From JBLINH01 sp047639165 (GTDB taxonomy: Bacteria; Patescibacteriota; Minisyncoccia; Phycocordibacterales; JAACPR01): DNA of 41,821 nucleotides. Where the stretch lies: NCBI GenBank assembly GCA_047639165.1, contig JBLINH010000006.1, positions 1-41,821 on the forward strand, written 5' to 3'. A program made the position numbers and the translations under genes. Positions 37,990 to 41,821 of this stretch are shown here, piece after piece; within the stretch, counting starts at the first letter, position 1; each line of letters starts with the position of its first letter. A model generated the notes under the pieces. That model was given only the letters and a program-made list of their open reading frames with translations. It had not been told where the DNA came from and made no database searches.

Positions 37990-38757
37990 ATGATTCTAGA
38001 CGGAAAAGCTACGGCTATAAAAAGAAAAGAAGTTCTAAAAGAAAAGGTAAAGAACATGGAACATGTTCCTTCTCTTTGTATTGTTCAGGTTGGAGATGTA
38101 CCTTCCTCTACTTTGTATATTAAAAAGAAGAGAGAGTTTGGTGAGGAGATAGGGGTGAAGGTGGAGGTAATTAACTTTGGTGAGACAGCTAGTACAGAAG
38201 AGGTGGTGGAAAGTATAGAAAAGATAGAGAGTGAAGGTATTTTAGTTCAGCTACCACTACCAGTTAGTATGGACAAAGAGAAGGTACTATCTGCTATACC
38301 ACCAACAAAAGATGTAGATGGGCTATCATCAGACAACTACACACCAGCTACTACAAAAGGTATTTCAATATTACTTGAAGAGTATGGTATTTCAGTTAAA
38401 GGAAAGAAAGTTACTGTAGTTGGGTATTCTGACTTAGTGGGGAAGCCAACAGAGAAGTGGTTGAAAGAAGAGGGGGCAGATGTAACAGTATGTGATATTG
38501 ATACAGAAGATCTTGGAGAACATACAAGACCAGCTGATATTATCGTTACCGCTGTGGGAAAACCGGGACTAATTGGAAAGGGAGAGGTATCAGAAGGACA
38601 GGTTGTTATTGATGTTGGTACTACCTTTGTAGATGGAAAGTTGAAAGGGGATGTGGACTTTGATGAGGTGAAGGATATTGTGGAGTATATTACTCCTGTT
38701 CCTGGAGGTGTGGGACCTATGACTGTGGTGGGGGTGTTTGAGGGATTGGTGGGGTAG
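37990..38757 (+). CDS. folD: FolD, methylenetetrahydrofolate dehydrogenase/cyclohydrolase
   Basis: A bifunctional one-carbon enzyme (5,10-CH2-THF to 10-formyl-THF). 255 aa. Seen: GDVPSSTLYIKKK with the Tyr43/Lys47 catalytic pair, VQLPLP, TKDVDGL, GYSDLVGKPTEKWL (nucleotide site, usually GRSxIVGxP), and the terminal TPVPGGVGPMT. Slightly shorter than the usual 280-290 aa. TACTCT lies 6 nt before the ATG as a weak -10. Confidence 0.95.
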   Translation: MILDGKATAIKRKEVLKEKVKNMEHVPSLCIVQVGDVPSSTLYIKKKREFGEEIGVKVEVINFGETASTEEVVESIEKIESEGILVQLPLPVSMDKEKVLSAIPPTKDVDGLSSDNYTPATTKGISILLEEYGISVKGKKVTVVGYSDLVGKPTEKWLKEEGADVTVCDIDTEDLGEHTRPADIIVTAVGKPGLIGKGEVSEGQVVIDVGTTFVDGKLKGDVDFDEVKDIVEYITPVPGGVGPMTVVGVFEGLVG

Positions 38758-38763
38758 ATAGTG

Positions 38764-38829
38764 TTTTGGCGTGAATTTACAACTAAAACGACACAAATTC
38801 ACGGTAAACTTGCTTTTTGGCGTGAATTT
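38764..38829. repeat. Direct and inverted repeats after folD
   Basis: TTTTGGCGTGAATTT occurs at 38764-38778 and 38815-38829. AAATTCACG at 38795-38803 forms an inverted repeat with the first copy. No T-run terminator is obvious. The rest of the 217-bp gap holds repeat R1. Confidence 0.7.
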
Positions 38830-38903
38830 TTATAATTTTTTTATCGAAAGTTCATAAGTAGATGTTATTTAGTACGATTTTATGTGGTCCCTAATTCAGT
38901 CGG

Positions 38904-38930
38904 GCTCTATCGACTTGCTTTAGTTCGAAC
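38904..38930 (+). repeat. Cassette-array repeat R1
   Basis: A 27-bp unit of the family GCTCcgcCGACT...TTTAGTTCGAAC, here starting GCTCTATCGACTTGC. It shares a longer right flank (TTGTTTT then GTGTAAAA) with R2. It sits 44 bp 3' of the nucleotidyltransferase gene (minus strand). Confidence 0.8.
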
Positions 38931-38974
38931 TTGTTTTGTGTAAAAAATAAACCAGATTTAAACTAGTACTGTCT

Positions 38975-39751
38975 TTATGGAAAGAACTTCTTTGTTTCAA
39001 TTAACAACCAGTTACCAAAATCATCACCAATCCTCTCGATAGTATCTTTATCTGCAGTTGGTTTTATTGCCAACATTAGTATTTCTTCCATGTCACTTTC
39101 TCTTTCTGGATAGTATTGTGAAAATAGTTTGTAACATGGATACAAGTCTCGACTATATTTACCCGATTTTTCTATTAGTATTTCCATTCCAATACGCAAA
39201 TATCCTTTCATTATCCAAGCACAATAATCCTTTATCTCTTCTGGGTCTTCTGTTTCGGAGAGACTTTTTTTAATAGATCGAAATCTTTTTTCAATATTTG
39301 GAGCGTGTATTGCTAATTTGTCGGTAATTTTCATTCTGGAAAATTCATGTGACTTTCCGTGTACCAATAGAGATTGGTTTAAAAGTATGAGAACATTCTT
39401 TGGTATGGAATTCTTGGAAATCCCAGCTAACTCTGCACCAGTAATAAATGGAAACTCGTCTTTAAGCTGTTTCTCTGCGGACGATATCCATTTGTTATCA
39501 ACTTCATTTTCTGGCAGATCAATTAATGCGAATGTATCGATATCGGATATTTTTTCGATTGCGGTTCCTTTTGCTACTGATCCTCTTATGTAGACACTAC
39601 TAAGGTTATTACCATAATTTTTTTCGTACAATTTGATCACGTTATCGATAACAGGCCTCCAATTATCTTGAAGTTTGTTTGCTGAGGTTGGGTTAATGAT
39701 GTATCCTTCAGAGTCTACTTCTAAAAAGGAACCAATAGGTTTAATTTTCAT
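38975..39751 (-). CDS. MNT-type nucleotidyltransferase with helical C-terminal domain
   Basis: 258 aa. A polymerase-beta-fold nucleotidyltransferase: RGSVAKGTAIEKISDID with G57-S58 and metal-binding D70/D72. A helical C-terminal part (about 140-258) resembles the all-alpha domains of aminoglycoside or tRNA-targeting nucleotidyltransferases. It may modify a small molecule or a protein. Its promoter TGgTATACT (hexamer 39758-39763) lies 6 nt before the ATG and extends into repeat R2. Confidence 0.8.
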   Translation of the reverse strand: MKIKPIGSFLEVDSEGYIINPTSANKLQDNWRPVIDNVIKLYEKNYGNNLSSVYIRGSVAKGTAIEKISDIDTFALIDLPENEVDNKWISSAEKQLKDEFPFITGAELAGISKNSIPKNVLILLNQSLLVHGKSHEFSRMKITDKLAIHAPNIEKRFRSIKKSLSETEDPEEIKDYCAWIMKGYLRIGMEILIEKSGKYSRDLYPCYKLFSQYYPERESDMEEILMLAIKPTADKDTIERIGDDFGNWLLIETKKFFP

Positions 39752-39783
39752 ATCAAAAGTATACCAAATAACTCTTAAAAATT

Positions 39784-39810
39784 GCTCCGTCGACTTGCTT
39801 TAGTTCGAAC
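39784..39810 (+). repeat. Cassette-array repeat R2
   Basis: The 27-bp core GCTCCGTCGACTTGC then TTTAGTTCGAAC. Its left flank (CAAATAACTCTTAAAAATT) is shared with R4, its right flank with R1. Confidence 0.85.
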
Positions 39811-39893
39811 TTGTTTTCTTGTGTAAAATAACACTCTACCAGCTGTACCCCCTTAGAACCAACACTTCACTTAAATGTTATAATACGTTTCTA

Positions 39894-40397
39894 ATGGAAA
39901 AGGGATCATCACAAGAAAATAGTGAGATTAGAAATCTGTTTGATATGGACCAGAAGGACAGGCATGAAAATTTATATAAGAATGATCCTAAACTTTTTGT
40001 AAATCGAGATAATGAAAGGTATAAAAAGGCGGTAGAGTTTTACACTAAGCACAAAAAAGAGATTCTTGTCTTAAATGTTAGTGATAAGTATCACCTGGCT
40101 ATGATTTTCCAGCACGGTCACAAACCCGAAGATTATCTAAGAACACAAGAACTTGCTCTTCAGGCAGTGGATGAAGGTGATGATAGGGGTAGATGGCTCT
40201 CAAAAGCAGCAGAAGATCGCCATCTCGGCTCAATTGGAGAAAAACAAAAGTGGGGTACTCAGTATAAGGTTATTGAGAATGGAGAATGGCAATTATTACC
40301 AATGCAGACTTATGAAGAGTCTGGTGTAACTGATGAAATGAGAAAGATGTGGAACGTTCCTCTATGCTCAGAATCAGAATCTTTTAATAAGAAGTGA
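39894..40397 (+). CDS. DUF6624-like protein
   Basis: 167 aa from MEKGSSQENSEIRNLFDMDQ. The segment DKYHLAMIFQHGHKPEDYLR, then ALQAVDEGDDRGRWLSKAAE and DRHLGSIGEKQKWGTQY, follows the DUF6624 pattern (paired His, Arg-Trp-Leu, Asp-Arg, and a Gly-Thr-Gln end). Function unknown. The start is set by TGtTATAAT (hexamer 39879-39884), 9 nt upstream; the frame is open to 39819. It is the only cassette gene of the array in this orientation apart from the one at the right edge. Confidence 0.65.
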   Translation: MEKGSSQENSEIRNLFDMDQKDRHENLYKNDPKLFVNRDNERYKKAVEFYTKHKKEILVLNVSDKYHLAMIFQHGHKPEDYLRTQELALQAVDEGDDRGRWLSKAAEDRHLGSIGEKQKWGTQYKVIENGEWQLLPMQTYEESGVTDEMRKMWNVPLCSESESFNKK

Positions 40398-40412
40398 AGT
40401 CCTAAGAAGAAT

Positions 40413-40499
40413 AGTTCGAACTACCCGTCAGGGGTAAGAATAAAATCCCTAGAAATATAGCTTAAATCATTGGCTCCGCCGACTGCGTTTAGTTCGAAC
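40413..40499 (+). repeat. Cassette-array repeat R3, attC-like imperfect inverted repeat
   Basis: The right end is the 27-bp core (40473-40499). The left end AGTTCGAACTA-CCCGTCAGG (40413-40431) is an imperfect inverse of the right end, read in reverse complement as GTTCGAACTAAACGCAGTCG. The last codons and the TAA stop of the NUDIX gene lie inside the right end. Confidence 0.7.
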
Positions 40500-40980
40500 C
40501 TTTATTTAACTCAATAGCCCTCTCCATTATTCTGTCTCCAATCTCACCCCAATCAAAATATTCTCTGTAATTCTTCGGGTCAATTAGTTTAATTTCTTCT
40601 ATGTCATCGTCTGGGTCTTTTTCAAATTTTCCACAAGACTCTACTTTGCAGTATGATCTAGTCTGCCTAATTATCTGTCCTTTCTCATAAATATCTTGAA
40701 AGCCAATTATTTCTTGAGATATAACATCCATGTTAGTTTCTTCCTTTACCTCTCTTATGGTCGCTTCTTCATAAGTTTCATTCTTTTCAATGTCTCCCCC
40801 TGGAGGCGTCCACCCACTACTTGGGTGTTTAACCAAAACCATTTTATCTCCACAAAAACAAAAAGCATGAACGCCTTGTAGGGTTTTCCTATCTAGATTG
40901 TCTAAGGGATTAGATTCTTGATAAATTATTTCTATTGGTTCACCTGTTGAGTTGTTTATTAAGTTAGATTTTATTTCCAT
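40489..40980 (-). CDS. NUDIX hydrolase
   Basis: 163 aa. The Nudix box spans residues 61-86: G61-G62, E68-type Glu, then REVKEETNMDV, with Asn in place of the late Gly. Nudix enzymes hydrolyse nucleoside diphosphates linked to X; the substrate is unknown. The stop codon is supplied by repeat R3. Promoter TGaTATACT (hexamer 40987-40992) lies 6 nt before the ATG. Confidence 0.9.
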   Translation of the reverse strand: MEIKSNLINNSTGEPIEIIYQESNPLDNLDRKTLQGVHAFCFCGDKMVLVKHPSSGWTPPGGDIEKNETYEEATIREVKEETNMDVISQEIIGFQDIYEKGQIIRQTRSYCKVESCGKFEKDPDDDIEEIKLIDPKNYREYFDWGEIGDRIMERAIELNKGSN

Positions 40981-41012
40981 GATGGAAGTATATCAAATAA
41001 CTCTTTAAAAAT

Positions 41013-41039
41013 GCTCCCAGGACTGCGTTTAGTTCAAAC
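41013..41039 (+). repeat. Cassette-array repeat R4
   Basis: GCTCCCAGGACTGCG then TTTAGTTCAAAC, the most diverged copy. It lies between the promoter of the NUDIX gene and the 3' end of the next minus-strand gene, 5 bp from that stop. Confidence 0.8.
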
Positions 41040-41044
41040 GGGGG

Positions 41045-41548
41045 TTATAAAGAACGTCCCGTTATAAAACTTAATAGAAATACTATTCCTATAGCTGATG
41101 CGTTCGCTAGTATGTATAGTAATAAACCGCTAAATTTGTTATGTGTTCCTGACAAATGCCAACTTGCTCCTAGTGATATGATAAAACCGATAGCAATAGA
41201 AGACATTACAAACGTGCAATCACTAGAATCCCCAAATCCACAAAAAGAACCAAAAAGGAAATACATAGCGTGAATTGCAGTTGTTAAGGTAAAAATCCCA
41301 ATTGTTGTATAGATGTTTCTTTCTTTTTTTAATACCCCAGAAACCTCGATAGAATTGTTATTAGTAGGACTACTCTTGAACATTTTTATTAACGAAAAAA
41401 TAATTAAAATTACTATAGGCATATACAGGAGAGGTATTCTGATTGAGTGAGGAATGGAGTTAAGGATATTTGTTGGTCCAAAGAAGTCAATAATTTCCAA
41501 AACTATTAGTAAGCTTAATATAATAATTGATGTGTTTAATATTTTCAT
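41045..41548 (-). CDS. Multi-helix membrane protein
   Basis: 167 aa with about five hydrophobic segments (LSLLIVLEIIDFFG, LYMPIVILIIFSLIKM, TIGIFTLTTAIHAMYFLFG, VMSSIAIGFIISLGASW, LLYILANASAIGIVFLL). Three Cys sit near the middle loop (FCGFGDSSDC). No family is recognised. ATG 41548 is chosen because TGgTATACT (hexamer 41555-41560) lies 6 nt upstream; the frame is open to 41611. Confidence 0.6.
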   Translation of the reverse strand: MKILNTSIIILSLLIVLEIIDFFGPTNILNSIPHSIRIPLLYMPIVILIIFSLIKMFKSSPTNNNSIEVSGVLKKERNIYTTIGIFTLTTAIHAMYFLFGSFCGFGDSSDCTFVMSSIAIGFIISLGASWHLSGTHNKFSGLLLYILANASAIGIVFLLSFITGRSL

Positions 41549-41565
41549 AATTAAAGTATACCAAA

Positions 41566-41652
41566 AGCTTGGACACTCGTCGGGGGTATCCGAAAATATG
41601 TTGAAAAACATAGCTTAAATCATTTGCTCCGCCGACTGCGTTTAGCTCGAAC
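41566..41652 (+). repeat. Cassette-array repeat R5, attC-like imperfect inverted repeat
   Basis: The right-end core (41626-41652) is GCTCCGCCGACTGCG then TTTAGCTCGAAC. The left end AGCTTGGACACTCGTCGG (41566-41583) mirrors it imperfectly, as in R3. The middle contains TATGTT/AACATA and a block ATAGCTTAAATCATT shared with R3. Confidence 0.7.
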
Positions 41653-41661
41653 CTAATGCTG

Positions 41662-41667
41662 TATAAT
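41662..41667 (+). promoter_or_regulatory. -10 box of the right-edge gene
   Basis: TATAAT, 7 nt before an in-frame GTG (41675) and 16 nt before ATG 41684. Confidence 0.55.
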
Positions 41668-41674
41668 GTAGTGT

Positions 41675-41821
41675 GTGGAAAGGATGAAAAAAATACTATA
41701 CATAGACATGGACAACGTTCTTGTCGATTTTCAGACAGGTATTGATAGTATAAGCTTAGATTTGCAAACCAAATTTAAAGGTGATCTTGATGATGTTCCC
41801 GGAATATTCTCTCTTATGGAG
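41675..41821 (+). CDS. 5'(3')-deoxyribonucleotidase-like HAD phosphatase, truncated by window edge
   Basis: Only the first 49 codons are present. KKILYIDMDNVLVDFQTGID contains the HAD nucleophile motif DMDNVLVDF, followed by DDVPGIFSLME, the pattern of the NT5C family that dephosphorylates deoxynucleoside monophosphates. GTG 41675 suits the leaderless spacing. ATG 41684 is the alternative, with GGAAAGG immediately before it, too close for a normal Shine-Dalgarno. Confidence 0.75.
   Translation, partial: MERMKKILYIDMDNVLVDFQTGIDSISLDLQTKFKGDLDDVPGIFSLME

Noticed and set aside
38904..41652. Canonical integron
   Set aside because: No integrase, no GTTRRRY core site, and cassette genes point both ways. 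Kept only as an attC-like hypothesis.

Overview
The window reads as a chromosome segment of a Patescibacteria/CPR bacterium, probably Parcubacteria-like. This lineage call is inference. It rests on the AT-rich sequence, dense short genes, a trimmed PolA and MurE, a PilM-PilN-PilO operon, VKOR plus DsbA in place of DsbB, and many short proteins with no recognisable family. Code 11 applies: TGG is used for Trp and TGA serves as a stop. No rRNA, CRISPR array or phage structural gene was found.

Layout. 1-3.7 kb: tsaE, polA and a holA-like gene. 3.7-5.2 kb: Cys-rich protein, tRNA-Lys, mazF beside a nonsense-mutated mazE, and DoxX. 5.2-11.4 kb: SpoU methyltransferase, pseudopilin, mutM, amidase, MurE-like ligase, a small protein with a hairpin-rich leader, and ruvA. 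11.4-17.5 kb: rpsT, VKOR, tRNA-Ser, ruvX, a tRNA-binding protein, yqaA and a pilMNO-like operon. 17.5-20.5 kb: tRNA-Arg and two related secreted coiled-coil proteins. 20.5-25.9 kb: tRNA-Val, dinJ-yafQ, RluA-family synthase, rplS, a cation exchanger, an HNH protein, tRNA-His, a NADAR protein and rpmJ. 26-29.8 kb: ribonucleotide reductase nrdA and nrdB. 30-33.7 kb: TspO, an MFS transporter, and DsbA with a partner membrane protein. 33.7-37.6 kb: an accessory island with an SF2 helicase carrying six integrase-type repeats. 37.6-41.8 kb: a broken transposase, folD, and a cassette-like array of unrelated genes separated by a 27-bp repeat.

The replication and repair genes (polA, holA, ruvA, ruvX, mutM, nrdAB) and translation genes (rpsT, rplS, rpmJ, five tRNAs, tRNA and rRNA modification) are scattered housekeeping. 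VKOR and DsbA should form one extracytoplasmic disulfide pathway. PilMNO and the pseudopilin belong to a type IV pilus-like system.

Three signals stand out. First, many genes have a -10 box (often TGnTATAAT) ending about 6-10 nt before the start codon, which predicts leaderless mRNAs; a second set has -35/-10 promoters with structured leaders or Shine-Dalgarno sites. Second, nrdB encodes a class Ic-type subunit with Phe at the radical-Tyr position, and perfect DnaA boxes lie at both the nrdA and nrdB promoters. Third, the right end holds a helicase-repeat fusion, four terminators capped by tRNA T-loop-like loops, and the repeat-separated cassettes.
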